From positions 20,080 to 84,079 of the forward strand of contig JALHQH010000055.1 of the NCBI GenBank assembly GCA_022842065.1: a stretch of 64,000 nucleotides of DNA, written 5' to 3'. Shown here piece after piece: positions 1-8,162 of the stretch. Each line of letters starts with the position of its first letter. The stretch's first letter is position 1. A program made the translations under genes and the position numbers. The notes under the pieces are model-generated. The model did no database searches and was not told where the DNA came from. It saw nothing but the letters and a program-made list of their open reading frames with translations. This DNA is from Caldilineaceae bacterium (GTDB taxonomy: Bacteria; Chloroflexota; Anaerolineae; Caldilineales; Caldilineaceae).

Positions 1-749
1 TTAAAGGAGCCAGCCATCGTATAGCGGATCAGATCCTGGCGCGCATTCACCGTCGGTTCGGGCGGCAGTTGATGGGCGTTGATATAGTTGCTGCGCCCGC
101 CAAAGTTGTTATAGGCCAGCCAGGTGTTGGACGAAGCGAGCACCGCAATTGGCGCGCTCGGTTCGGCCGGCGCGACAATCCACGGGAAGGAGAAAAACTC
201 CCCCGACTTCTCGCCCTTGGCGTGGAAATAGTAGAGGCCGGAGCGTTGGGGACCAGGCACCAGTTGGGTATGGTGCGGGCTGCCATAGCCGGTCTTGTTC
301 CACTGCACGCCGGTTTGGGTATAGTCGCCATCGGGGGTAATCTGCATGACAGCGCGGGGGCCATGTTCGTCAAACCAACCCAAAAGTTTAACGAACTCCC
401 GCTGCCAGCCATAACGCCAGAGGCTAAGGCGATAGGGCTCGGTGGCATGGACCCGAAATTCGGAGCGTTCGCCACTCTTCACCGCCCGCGGCCAGGCATA
501 ACCCATAATACAGTCCGTCAAGAGGCGGAAATGATAGGGTTGGGCGGGGTCGACGGTCATCGTCACACTTTTGGCGCCAAAGCCATCCTTGACCAGGGTG
601 ACATGGTATTCACCCGGCGCAATTTCCGCCTGCACCGCCCCGCGTGGAGTCGAACGGACAATGGTGACCGTCTCGCCCCCCTGTTGAAATTCCAAGAGCA
701 CATCTGCCACGGCGACATAGCGCTCGTCACTGACATAGCCGATTAACAC
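1..749 (-). CDS. N,N-dimethylformamidase large-subunit-like protein (3' part outside window)
   Basis: Partial gene: 249 codons are visible and the C-terminal half lies beyond the window edge. The start is a GTG at 749, preceded by AAAGGAGA at good spacing. Residues 1 to about 75 form a small beta-sandwich of the carboxypeptidase-regulatory type (it opens VLIGYVSDE). Then comes the N-terminal part of the dimethylformamidase beta-subunit family domain, with FRVHA, FSFPWIV, YNNFGGRSNY and ARQDLIRYT, all shared with the next gene upstream. Family knowledge: the domain hydrolyses the amide of dimethylformamide, but most homologues are uncharacterised. It is probably the last visible gene of the operon that starts at 8.9 kb. 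The native substrate is unknown. Confidence 0.8.
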   Translation of the reverse strand, partial: MLIGYVSDERYVAVADVLLEFQQGGETVTIVRSTPRGAVQAEIAPGEYHVTLVKDGFGAKSVTMTVDPAQPYHFRLLTDCIMGYAWPRAVKSGERSEFRVHATEPYRLSLWRYGWQREFVKLLGWFDEHGPRAVMQITPDGDYTQTGVQWNKTGYGSPHHTQLVPGPQRSGLYYFHAKGEKSGEFFSFPWIVAPAEPSAPIAVLASSNTWLAYNNFGGRSNYINAHQLPPEPTVNARQDLIRYTMAGSF

Positions 750-824
750 AAGGTTCTCCTTTGTTGATGGTTAAAGGGGGAGGGATGAGGTGATGACAAG
801 ATCATCACCTCATCCTATCTTCTT

Positions 825-2399
825 TTATTTTTGCAAAAATCGCGTCAACACATTGCGCGTCACCTTGCTCACGCCATCGTCGACAATGATCGACAGGGTC
901 CAGCAGAGGGAGCCGGTGGCAAAGACCGCGCCGCCACCGGGAGTTTCAAAGTAGGCTAGGTCAGCGCCGTCGCCGTCGGGCATGGCCGCGCCTGGCGTGG
1001 CACCGTTGATACCTTTAGCCAAGTGACAGATGTTGGCCGGCGAATGGGGCTGGATCTTGTCCAGTTCATGGCCGGACGCACCGCCGGGGCAGCGCTCATG
1101 CAAACTCGCTTGGCCGAAGAGATCACCCCGCTTGAGCCCAGTGCCGGCAAAGGCCCAGTGGCTGTCATCGATCACCTGATAGGGCGCGCCGGATTGATAG
1201 CCGGAGTGGGTATACTCGACCCCCAGCAGCGTCGCCGCCGGTTCACCACGCAGATCCCATCTCTCTTCCTGGCGGCAGATCATGGTATATTCGTCGGCCA
1301 TTTCAAATTCGGCGAGCAGCCCACAGCCGCCCAGGTACATCAGTTTGCCGCCCCGTTCATAGACCCAGGTCTTCACCTGATCGTACATCGCTTTGGACCA
1401 ATATTCGGGGTGAGTGTTGAGGATCAGCACCTTGTAGTGATCGAGGTTGAGCCGCCCAAAGTGCAATTCAGTCTCAGCATAGAGGTCATAGGCGAAGCCC
1501 TCGCGCTCCAGCCAACCCAAGAGCCGCCACTCGGCCGGGGCCATTGCCGATTCGAGCCGCCCTTCGACGGGGTCGGTAATCTTTGCATCCTCCGGCACAC
1601 AGTTAAAGCGCTCTGGGCGGTCAAATGAAAGGGGGGGCGCACTCACCTCAAAGGGCCAAACCGTAGGCGAGGTGTAACGCTTCAGATCCTGGCGCGCGTG
1701 AATCACCGGCTGCGGCGGCAAGGCATCCTGGTTGACATAGTTGCTGCGCCCGCCAAAGTTGTTATAGGCATTCCAGGTGCAATTCGAGGTGAGCACCGCG
1801 ATCTCGGCCTGCGGCGTCGCGGGCATGACGATCCAGGGAAAGGAGAAAAAGCCACCCCCCTGGCTCTTGGCGTGAAAATAGTAGAGGCCACTGCGTTGGG
1901 GCGCGGTCACCCGCTGTTGATGCCAGGCCGAGCCATAGCCAATCCGATTCCACTGCACACCCTTTTGGGTAAAGTCGCCATCGGGCAGCAGTTGCACCGT
2001 GACGCGCGGACCGTGATTGTCATACCAGCCCAGGTTGCGGATCAACTCCTTTTGGTAGCCATAGCGCCAGAGGCCCAACTTGTACGCTTGGGGCGCATGG
2101 ACACGGAACTCGGCCAGTTCCCCTGCCCGGCTCCACTTGGGCCAAACATAGCCTAACAGCTCATCGCGTAGGAGGCGAAAGTGGTGTGGTTGCTCGTTGC
2201 CGATGGTCACCTGTATCCGCTTGGCCCCATAGCCCGGCTTGTTGAGGATCACCTCGTAGTCACCCGGTGCAAGATCAGCCACTAACGCGCCGCTCGCAGT
2301 TGAATGGAGCGCCCACCGTTGTCCCGACCCATCAATCAACTCGACCGCCACATCGGGAATTGCCAAAAATTGTTCGTCGCTCACATAGCCGATTAGCAT
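825..2399 (-). CDS. N,N-dimethylformamidase large-subunit-like protein
   Basis: A complete paralogue of the partial gene at 1-749, 524 residues. I place the start at the ATG at 2399 (MLIGYVSDE), because the paralogue begins at the same point and GGAAAGAG precedes it; an in-frame extension to 2513 only translates a palindromic spacer. Domains: an N-terminal beta-sandwich (about 1-75) fused to the dimethylformamidase beta-subunit family domain, with FSFPWIVMP, YNNFGGRSNYVN, a LILNTHPEYWS segment and a GGCGLLAE glycine turn. No signal peptide is seen, so it is probably cytoplasmic. Its neighbours are a peptide-type ABC importer and an M28 peptidase, so I infer that it hydrolyses an amide in imported material. 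Confidence 0.8.
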   Translation of the reverse strand: MLIGYVSDEQFLAIPDVAVELIDGSGQRWALHSTASGALVADLAPGDYEVILNKPGYGAKRIQVTIGNEQPHHFRLLRDELLGYVWPKWSRAGELAEFRVHAPQAYKLGLWRYGYQKELIRNLGWYDNHGPRVTVQLLPDGDFTQKGVQWNRIGYGSAWHQQRVTAPQRSGLYYFHAKSQGGGFFSFPWIVMPATPQAEIAVLTSNCTWNAYNNFGGRSNYVNQDALPPQPVIHARQDLKRYTSPTVWPFEVSAPPLSFDRPERFNCVPEDAKITDPVEGRLESAMAPAEWRLLGWLEREGFAYDLYAETELHFGRLNLDHYKVLILNTHPEYWSKAMYDQVKTWVYERGGKLMYLGGCGLLAEFEMADEYTMICRQEERWDLRGEPAATLLGVEYTHSGYQSGAPYQVIDDSHWAFAGTGLKRGDLFGQASLHERCPGGASGHELDKIQPHSPANICHLAKGINGATPGAAMPDGDGADLAYFETPGGGAVFATGSLCWTLSIIVDDGVSKVTRNVLTRFLQK

Positions 2400-2438
2400 T
2401 GACTCTTTCCTCTGCTCACTTGGGGTTGGTTTTGCTGA

Positions 2439-2526
2439 TTCCCACGCTCTGCGTGGGAATCCTGCGTGGACGCTCCGCGTCCAGGGCGCAGAGCGCCCCG
2501 TTGGGCATTCCACGCTGAGCGTGGAA
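2439..2526. repeat. Four tandem mini-palindromes in a spacer
   Basis: Four short hairpins follow each other at 2439-2459, 2468-2482, 2484-2498 and 2508-2526, all built round a CGCTCNGCG-like centre (for example GGACGCTCCGCGTCC). The block lies between the M28 peptidase stop and the next gene's start. It resembles a palindromic spacer family that is scattered through many unrelated genomes and is often mistranslated as HAERGN-type peptides. It could act as a transcript stabiliser or a weak terminator. Confidence 0.75.
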
Positions 2527-2537
2527 CGAGCAAACCC

Positions 2538-3917
2538 CTAAAAGACGCGCACCACCTGGCCGCGCTCGCGTTCCAGCCGTGCCAACACATCGGCCACGGT
2601 CACAGGGTTCGCCGGCCAATCGGCGGGGTCGACATAGGAAAGGCGCAACAGGAGGCGCGCCAGTTGCCCCACATACTCTTTCAGCTCGCGCGGGCGTACC
2701 TTGTCCGTCGTATCGCCCGGTTCATGGTGAAAATCGCTATCGGGGTGGCGACCCGCAAAGCGCCAGCGCCAGAGAAAGGCGGCGTCGATCCCCGCGCGCA
2801 GAAAAGGGTAGTGATCCGACGAGTAGTCGAGTTGGGCCATAACGTGACATTGCAACCCGTCTCCCATCTGGTCGAACTGCTGTTGAATCAGTGGGCGCAG
2901 GTGCGGAAAGCCGAGGACCAGCCCCTTCAGGTTGCCCGCGGCCAGTTCATCCAGGTTGATCGATAGGCGCGGGGGCGTTTCCGGGCCATAGTGCTGGTTG
3001 ACAAAGGCATAGGCCCCTTGCAGCGTCTGCTCTTCGGCGCTATAGGTGGCAAAGCGGATGGTCCGCCCCGGCACAATGCCTAGCTCTTGTTGAAGGCGGG
3101 CGAGCACACGGGCCGTCTCTAAAACGACAATCGTACCCGACGCATTGTCATTGCCCCCCGGCGTGTCGTAGACCGTATCATGGTGACCGCCCAGCAGCAG
3201 GTGCTCGTCCGGCCAGTGTGTCCCCGGCAAGGCGGCCAGCACATTGTGCGCTGGTGCGGTGTAAAATTCACTTTCCACCTGTAAGTATAACGATTGCCCC
3301 AGGCGCGCCCGTTTGCGCAGCAGCCCGCCGACCTCACGCGTCACCGCCACCGCGGGCAGCGGATGTTCGTCGGGGCCAGGATCGATCCAGTCGCCGGCGC
3401 TGTGATATTCGACGCGGCCGCCGTCCTTGCGATCAACGACCACCGCGGCGACGGCACCCGCCGCGGCCAGCGCAGCCAGCCGGGTGGCGAGCGGCTGCGG
3501 GGGAGTAAAGGGTTCCAAGGTCAACGCCATGATCGCGATTGCGCCGCGCAGCCGCGCCCGTTGCTCGTCAATCAGGTGCGGCGTGCCAAAGCCGACATCC
3601 ACCAGCGGCGCGGTCAGCGTCACCGGCGGGCAGCGGTTAAAGGGCAAGATCAGCACAGGCGTCTCATCCTCGACGATCTGGGCCGCGGCCTCCGCCCAAC
3701 GCCAACTGTGGAGGGCATACTCCTCCAGCGTCGCCTCGGCCAACCCACTGGCTGCGAACTGGTCGCGGATGTAGTTAACTGTCTGCCACTCGGCCGGCGA
3801 CGAGGCCCAACGCGGGCCAATCGTGTCACAGAGCATGGTAAGATGATCGGCGATGCGTGATCCCACCCACGCTTCCCCGATCAGAAACCGGTCGATCACT
3901 TGCCAATTCAACATCAT
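2538..3917 (-). CDS. M28-family zinc aminopeptidase
   Basis: 459 residues; the ATG at 3917 has GGAG six bases upstream. Residues about 100-215 look like a protease-associated insert. The M28 catalytic core follows: GGHHDTV (H245/D247), GGNDNASG (bridging Asp257), the paired glutamates of SAEEQ (295-296), and a late His in FHHEPGDT (about 397-398). This set fits a co-catalytic two-zinc exopeptidase. No export signal is evident, so cytoplasmic trimming of imported peptides is the natural inference. It sits between the permease genes and the dimethylformamidase-like genes on the same strand. Confidence 0.85.
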   Translation of the reverse strand: MMLNWQVIDRFLIGEAWVGSRIADHLTMLCDTIGPRWASSPAEWQTVNYIRDQFAASGLAEATLEEYALHSWRWAEAAAQIVEDETPVLILPFNRCPPVTLTAPLVDVGFGTPHLIDEQRARLRGAIAIMALTLEPFTPPQPLATRLAALAAAGAVAAVVVDRKDGGRVEYHSAGDWIDPGPDEHPLPAVAVTREVGGLLRKRARLGQSLYLQVESEFYTAPAHNVLAALPGTHWPDEHLLLGGHHDTVYDTPGGNDNASGTIVVLETARVLARLQQELGIVPGRTIRFATYSAEEQTLQGAYAFVNQHYGPETPPRLSINLDELAAGNLKGLVLGFPHLRPLIQQQFDQMGDGLQCHVMAQLDYSSDHYPFLRAGIDAAFLWRWRFAGRHPDSDFHHEPGDTTDKVRPRELKEYVGQLARLLLRLSYVDPADWPANPVTVADVLARLERERGQVVRVF

Positions 3918-3953
3918 TGTTGACTCCTACTTGCTTGGTTATACCAGCGGTTG

Positions 3954-3998
3954 TCATCATTTAACATTTTCTACACGAGTAATAATGTTAAATGATGA
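3954..3998. promoter_or_regulatory. Inverted repeat upstream of the M28 gene
   Basis: Two perfect 15-base arms (TCATCATTTAACATT and its complement) are separated by 15 bases. They lie 37 bases upstream of the peptidase start. The AT-rich dyad could be an operator or a 5'-UTR hairpin; it is unlike the GC-rich spacer hairpins around it. Confidence 0.4.
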
Positions 3999-4029
3999 TA
4001 GAGCCGAGCCATCCCCGCCCCGCCATAAA

Positions 4030-4047
4030 CGCGGCCAGTGGGCACCC
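4030..4047 (-). repeat. GC-rich core motif, copy 1
   Basis: On the minus strand this reads GGGTGCCCACTGGCCGCG, one base off the consensus GGGTGCCCNNTGGGCGCG shared by five places in the window. It abuts the 32-bp hairpin at 4048-4116. Confidence 0.5.
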
Positions 4048-4116
4048 GGGCTAGAGAACGACGCCGGGTAAACCCGGCTAATGGAGCCGGGTTTACCCGG
4101 CGTCGTTCTCTAGCCC
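4048..4116. repeat. Perfect 32-bp inverted repeat
   Basis: Arms 4048-4079 and 4085-4116 are exact complements with a five-base loop; each arm contains the smaller dyad GCCGGGTAAACCCGG. It lies in the gap between the oppC-like and M28 genes, with no T-run, so it is not a classical intrinsic terminator. Its sequence is unlike that of the other spacer hairpins. Confidence 0.85.
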
Positions 4117-4212
4117 TGTGGCTTTAGCCCAGGGCGAGCGTGTCAAACCCACGACTTCCCGCCGGCAGAACCCGTTGCATAATCACGTTTTTTCTTCGTG
4201 TGTCTTCGTGCC

Positions 4213-4230
4213 GGGAGCCCATTGGGCGCG
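4213..4230 (+). repeat. GC-rich core motif, copy 2
   Basis: GGGAGCCCATTGGGCGCG, one base off the shared consensus. It lies 14 bases beyond the stop of the oppC-like gene and just after a CTTCGTG-type repeat, which is the complement of the CACGAAG repeats near 57.9 kb. Confidence 0.5.
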
Positions 4231-4244
4231 TGGAACATCGTTTT

Positions 4245-5126
4245 TTATTGCCGCAGCCGCGGGTCAAGGGCATCGCGCAGCGCATCACCAAAGAGATTCC
4301 AGCCCAGCACCGCCAGCGCAATTGCCAGCCCTGGATAGATGGCGACCCAGGGGGCCAGTTCCATAAACTTGCGCCCCGTCCCAAGCATCGCGCCCCACGA
4401 GGGATCCGGCGGTTGGGTGCCCAGCCCCAGGAAGGAGAGGGTCGCTTCGGCCAGGATCGCGGTGGAAAAGGAGAGGGTCGCCTGCACGATGATCGGCGCG
4501 GCAATGTTGGGCAACACATAGCGCCACATTACTTGGAACTGCCGTGCGCCAATCGCGTGGGCACCCTCCACATATTGTTGCTGCATCACCGCCAGGGTGG
4601 GGCCACGTACAATGCGTGCAAATTGGGGCGCATAGACGATCCCAATCGCCAACATCGCGGTGGAGATGCTTGGCCCTAACACGCCGGCCAATACAATAAT
4701 CAGAATGACGGTCGGGAAGGCAAACATAATATCCACGACCCGGCCAATAATGCTGTCGAGCCAGCCGCGGTAGTAGCCGGCGACCAACCCCAGCGCGCCA
4801 CCAAGCAGCAGGGCAATCCCCACCGAGATTACCCCGACCTGGAGCGAGACACGCGCGCCATAGATCAGCCGACTCAGAATATCGCGCCCAAATTCATCGG
4901 CCCCCAACCAATAGGTGCCATCGGGCGGGAGCAGGCGCTCAGCCGGCTGGGCAATCGGATCATGGGGGGCTACCCAAGGGGCCACCCCAGCCAGCACGAT
5001 AAAAAAGAGCACCAGCAGCAGCCCGACCACGCCCGAGGTGCGGCGTCGCCACATCTGCACGACGGCACGCAAGCGACTGCGCTCTTTGCCCAACGCCATT
5101 GGTTGTTTTAGTTCAAGTGTAGCCAT
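4245..5126 (-). CDS. Peptide-type ABC transporter permease (DppC/OppC family)
   Basis: Inner-membrane subunit of a dipeptide/oligopeptide ABC importer. I take the start as the ATG at 5126 (MATLELKQ); an upstream TTG at 5132 is also in frame. The order is a cytoplasmic N-terminus, TM1 (GLLLVLFFIVLAGV), the LGADEFGRDILSRLIYGAR stretch typical of the OppC N-terminal region, then the BPD_transp_1 domain with an EAA-type loop (EGAHAIGARQFQVMWRYVLP). The C-terminus SFLGLGTQPPDPSWGAML is a family signature. It pairs with the permease at 5353-6303. No ATPase subunits lie in the window; they may be beyond the left edge. Confidence 0.9.
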   Translation of the reverse strand: MATLELKQPMALGKERSRLRAVVQMWRRRTSGVVGLLLVLFFIVLAGVAPWVAPHDPIAQPAERLLPPDGTYWLGADEFGRDILSRLIYGARVSLQVGVISVGIALLLGGALGLVAGYYRGWLDSIIGRVVDIMFAFPTVILIIVLAGVLGPSISTAMLAIGIVYAPQFARIVRGPTLAVMQQQYVEGAHAIGARQFQVMWRYVLPNIAAPIIVQATLSFSTAILAEATLSFLGLGTQPPDPSWGAMLGTGRKFMELAPWVAIYPGLAIALAVLGWNLFGDALRDALDPRLRQ

Positions 5127-5169
5127 TAGCAAGATAACTCAATGGTAAGTGGTGATTGGCGATGCTGTT

Positions 5170-5305
5170 GGTCTACCCTACGCAATGGGGTTGAAACCCC
5201 TTGCTAACACCGAGAAGCCGCCTCAGCGGCTGCATGCGATTGACCAGCCGCTGAGGCGGCTTCTCGGTGTTAGCAAGGGATTTGAATCCCGTTGTAAGGT
5301 AGACC
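5170..5305. repeat. Long inverted repeat between the permease genes
   Basis: Arms 5170-5232 and 5245-5305. The inner 35 bp pair perfectly (they include TTGCTAACACCGAGAAGCCG); the outer 25 or so are imperfect and end in GGTCTACC / GGTAGACC. It sits inside an operon, between two permease genes, so it is unlikely to be a full terminator. It could set unequal expression or protect a processed mRNA end. Confidence 0.8.
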
Positions 5306-5310
5306 AACCG

Positions 5311-5361
5311 TATGACTAGAGATTGGGTGATTTTGCGCCCAATCACCAATCTCTAATCATA
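5311..5361. repeat. Hairpin overlapping the oppB-like stop codon
   Basis: Near-perfect arms of about 21 bases (TATGACTAGAGATTGGGTGA and its near complement) flank an eight-base loop. The right arm contains the stop codon of the permease gene at 5353. It abuts the larger repeat to its left. Confidence 0.6.
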
Positions 5362-6303
5362 CCGAATCCGTGGGTCAACATAGGCATAGAGCACATCGAC
5401 CAGCAGGTTGATCAGGACAAAAACGACGGCGATAAAGAAGACACCGCCCTGGACCAGGGTGTAATCACGCTGGTAGATGCCGTTGAGGATCATCCAGCCG
5501 ATGCCGGGCAGGCCAAAGATCTGCTCGATCACCACCGCGCCGCCCAAGAGCAAGCCGAGTTGCACCCCCATCACGGTCACGACGGGGATAAAGGCATTCT
5601 TCAGGGCATGGCGCACCAGGATCACGCGCCCGCCCAAGCCTTTGGCGTGCGCCGTGCGAATGTAATCCTGCCCCAATACTTCCAACATGGAGGAACGCAC
5701 CATGCGCATAATCGCCGCGACCAACGCTGCGCTTAGCGCGATCACCGGCATGATCATCATCTGTAGATTGGTAACGGGATCTTTGAAGATGCTCACCCAG
5801 AGCGGTGACGGTTGCCAGCGCAGCCAGAGCGAAGTGCCCAGCAAGAGCATCGTCGCCAGCCAGAAGTTGGGCACAGAAAGGCCGATCAACCCGACAACCT
5901 GTGAGGTAAATTCGGCCATGCCCCGCCGCCGCACCGCGGCCCAGATCCCCAACGGCACGGCGATCAACCAGGAGACGAGCAACGAAAGCAAGCTCAACTC
6001 CAGCGTAATCGGGAAGCGCTGTTGGATGATCGCGAGCACCGGTTGGCTGCTGCGCAGGGAAAGGCCAAAGTCGCCCTGCAAGACCGCACCCAGCCAGCGG
6101 AAATATTGAATATGGAGAGGGGCATCCAAGCCCAACATCCGTTCCAACGTCGCCCGCTGTTCTGCCGAAATATTCAGTTCAGGACCAACCAAGACGCGCA
6201 CCACATCACCCGGCAGCAGGCGCATCAGCCCAAAGACCAAAAGGGAGATGCCCAACAGGGTTGGGATCAGTTGCACCAGTCGGCGCAGGATATATTTGCT
6301 CAT
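5353..6303 (-). CDS. Peptide-type ABC transporter permease (DppB/OppB family)
   Basis: 316 residues. It begins MSKYILRRLVQLIPTLLGIS, the classic OppB N-terminus with TM1, followed by a periplasmic loop (LLPGDVVRVLVGPE, residues about 30-45) and the BPD_transp_1 domain. The EAA loop is RTAHAKGLGGRVILVRHALK. The C-terminus (LVDVLYAYVDPRIRYD) is the usual family ending. It is cotranscribed with the binding protein gene upstream and the partner permease downstream, and together they form the membrane channel of one importer. Confidence 0.92.
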   Translation of the reverse strand: MSKYILRRLVQLIPTLLGISLLVFGLMRLLPGDVVRVLVGPELNISAEQRATLERMLGLDAPLHIQYFRWLGAVLQGDFGLSLRSSQPVLAIIQQRFPITLELSLLSLLVSWLIAVPLGIWAAVRRRGMAEFTSQVVGLIGLSVPNFWLATMLLLGTSLWLRWQPSPLWVSIFKDPVTNLQMMIMPVIALSAALVAAIMRMVRSSMLEVLGQDYIRTAHAKGLGGRVILVRHALKNAFIPVVTVMGVQLGLLLGGAVVIEQIFGLPGIGWMILNGIYQRDYTLVQGGVFFIAVVFVLINLLVDVLYAYVDPRIRYD

Positions 6304-6306
6304 AGG

Positions 6307-6432
6307 GTAAATCAGTAAATCAGTAAATCAGTAAATCAGTAAATCAGTAGATTGGTAAATCGGTAGATCAGTTCAGCTGTCCCGATTTACCGATTTACTG
6401 ATCTACTGATCTACCGATTTACCAATCTACTG
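6307..6432. repeat. Iterated octamer array folded into an inverted repeat
   Basis: The left side repeats the octamer GTAAATCA about five times, then degenerates (GTAGATTG, GTAAATCG, GTAGATCA). The right side carries the complementary series (TGATTTAC-like units). The two sides together form a long imperfect hairpin in the spacer between the permease and binding-protein genes. It is not CRISPR: there are no spacers and the unit is only eight bases. Confidence 0.75.
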
Positions 6433-6435
6433 TGC

Positions 6436-8094
6436 TCACTTATCCAGCCAGACGTGCTTCAGCGACCAGGAGCGGCGGGTGAAGGCGCTTTGCTCGTAGT
6501 CTTTGACATAGGGTTGCAGCCCTTCGACCATGTTGTCAACCGCGACCCAGATCATGGGTGATTCGGTGAGCAGGATTTCCTGTGCTTCGCGGTAGAGGGC
6601 ATGGCGCTTTTCCAGGTCCAACTCGGCGCGGGCCGCGGGTAGGATCTCGTCCATACGCTCGTTTTTGTAGCCGACCGCATAGGGATTTTCCGAGAAGAAA
6701 CGGGCCCAAACGAAGCCATCCGGATCGTGGCGGGGGCTAAAGGCGTTGATGCCCACGTCGTAGTTCCAGTTGCCGTCGGGGCTGGCTTCCTGGATGTAAA
6801 CGCCCTGTTCCACCAGCCGAATCTGCACATCGATGCCAATGCGGGCCAGTTGTTCTTTCCAAACGACGCCGGCCCCGGTATAGAAGCCGGAACCGCCAAA
6901 GTCGGCGACGAGCAGATCCATTTGCTGCCCTTCGGCAACGCCAGCCTCTTGCAACAATGCCTTGGCCTTCTCCAGATCTTCCTGGTAATATTTTTCGCGC
7001 AATTCGTCCGGCGGGATAAACCAATCGCCAAAGCCGGTCGGAATCGGGCCGGAGATCGTGCCGGCGCCCAGCAGCGCCTTTTCGATCAACTCATCGCGGT
7101 TGGTGGCAAGACTGATGGCCTGGCGGACCCGTACATCACTCCAAGGCTCGCGCAACATGTTAAAGACAAAGATAAAGAGGAAGGTGCGTGGCCCTTTGAG
7201 CAGCACCAGATTTTGATCATCGGCCAGGCGCTGTTCGCCTAAGGCAGTGAGGAAGGCATAGTCGACCTGACTGGCGCGCAGGGCGGCAATGCGGGTATCC
7301 TCGTCGACGAGGATCTTGAAGGTGACCTTGTCCAGGTAGGGCAGCGGCGCGCCCCAGTAATCGGGGAATTTTTCTAGTTCAATCACATCCTGCGGCACAT
7401 ATTGGATCAACTTGTAGGGGCCGGTGCCGATAATCTCACTGTCGAGATTCGTCTCTTCCATCGCGCCCTTTTTGATAATCGCCGAACTGCGCAGAATCGC
7501 AAAGGCACCGAGCAGCGGTGGGAAGGGCGCTTTGGTGGTGAACTTGATGGTGTGCGTGTCAACAATCTCGACTGATTCGACCTGGTCAAAATTACTGCGC
7601 CAGACCGCAGGACCGTCAGGGTCGAGCACAATGTCAAAGGTGTATTTCACATCCTCCGCGGTGAAGTCGGAACCGTCATGCCACTTGACCCCCTGGCGCA
7701 ACTTGAAGATATAGGTCAGATCGTCGGGTTGCTCCCATGATTCGGCCAGCGAGGGGATAATGCTGAGCTTGGCGTCGTAGGCGGTCAGGCTTTCGTAACA
7801 ATGTTCAAAGCCCTGGGTCGAAGCAAAGTTGGAGTTGGTGATCGGGTTGAGGGCGACCGGGTCGCTTTCGGCGGCCCAGATCGACTCGCCGCCGGCCACG
7901 GGGCCGGTTGGCGCGGCCGCCGTATCACCACCTGGCGCGGGCGCTGCCGCCGGCACAGCACAGGCGGCGAGTAAATTGACCACTGCCGGCAATCCTAGCC
8001 CTAAAAGTGCCGCCCGTCGCATTAACTCGCGGCGGGAAAGCCGACTGTTGCGCAAATCCTCGGTCAAACGCTGAAGTGAATCTTGATCGTTCAT
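6436..8094 (-). CDS. ABC transporter solute-binding lipoprotein (SBP family 5)
   Basis: 552 residues, the extracellular receptor of the importer. The N-terminus has a Tat-like SRRELMRR (20-27), a hydrophobic stretch, and a lipobox LAAC with Cys45 as the lipidated residue, then an Ala/Pro-rich linker. The mature domain is SBP_bac_5 (PESWEQPDDLTYIFKLRQG-type region, here SLAESWEQPDDLTYIFKLRQ; then VKWHDGSDFTAEDVKYTFD). Family members bind peptides, nickel chelates or other amides. The neighbouring M28 peptidase and amidase-like genes argue for a peptide or amide ligand, which is inference. Confidence 0.92.
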   Translation of the reverse strand: MNDQDSLQRLTEDLRNSRLSRRELMRRAALLGLGLPAVVNLLAACAVPAAAPAPGGDTAAAPTGPVAGGESIWAAESDPVALNPITNSNFASTQGFEHCYESLTAYDAKLSIIPSLAESWEQPDDLTYIFKLRQGVKWHDGSDFTAEDVKYTFDIVLDPDGPAVWRSNFDQVESVEIVDTHTIKFTTKAPFPPLLGAFAILRSSAIIKKGAMEETNLDSEIIGTGPYKLIQYVPQDVIELEKFPDYWGAPLPYLDKVTFKILVDEDTRIAALRASQVDYAFLTALGEQRLADDQNLVLLKGPRTFLFIFVFNMLREPWSDVRVRQAISLATNRDELIEKALLGAGTISGPIPTGFGDWFIPPDELREKYYQEDLEKAKALLQEAGVAEGQQMDLLVADFGGSGFYTGAGVVWKEQLARIGIDVQIRLVEQGVYIQEASPDGNWNYDVGINAFSPRHDPDGFVWARFFSENPYAVGYKNERMDEILPAARAELDLEKRHALYREAQEILLTESPMIWVAVDNMVEGLQPYVKDYEQSAFTRRSWSLKHVWLDK

Positions 8095-8162
8095 CGCTTT
8101 GTCCTTTGCTCTGCATTTGGATGGTCTAACGCTTGTTGCGGGGGGTGGGTATGTCGGTGCTG

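Noticed and set aside
2393..2590. Frames giving HAERGN- or RSAWN-type peptides
   Set aside because: They translate the tandem mini-palindromes, a known source of false genes.
6307..6432. Possible CRISPR-like array
   Set aside because: Eight-base units without spacers, and the second half is the complement of the first; no cas genes near.
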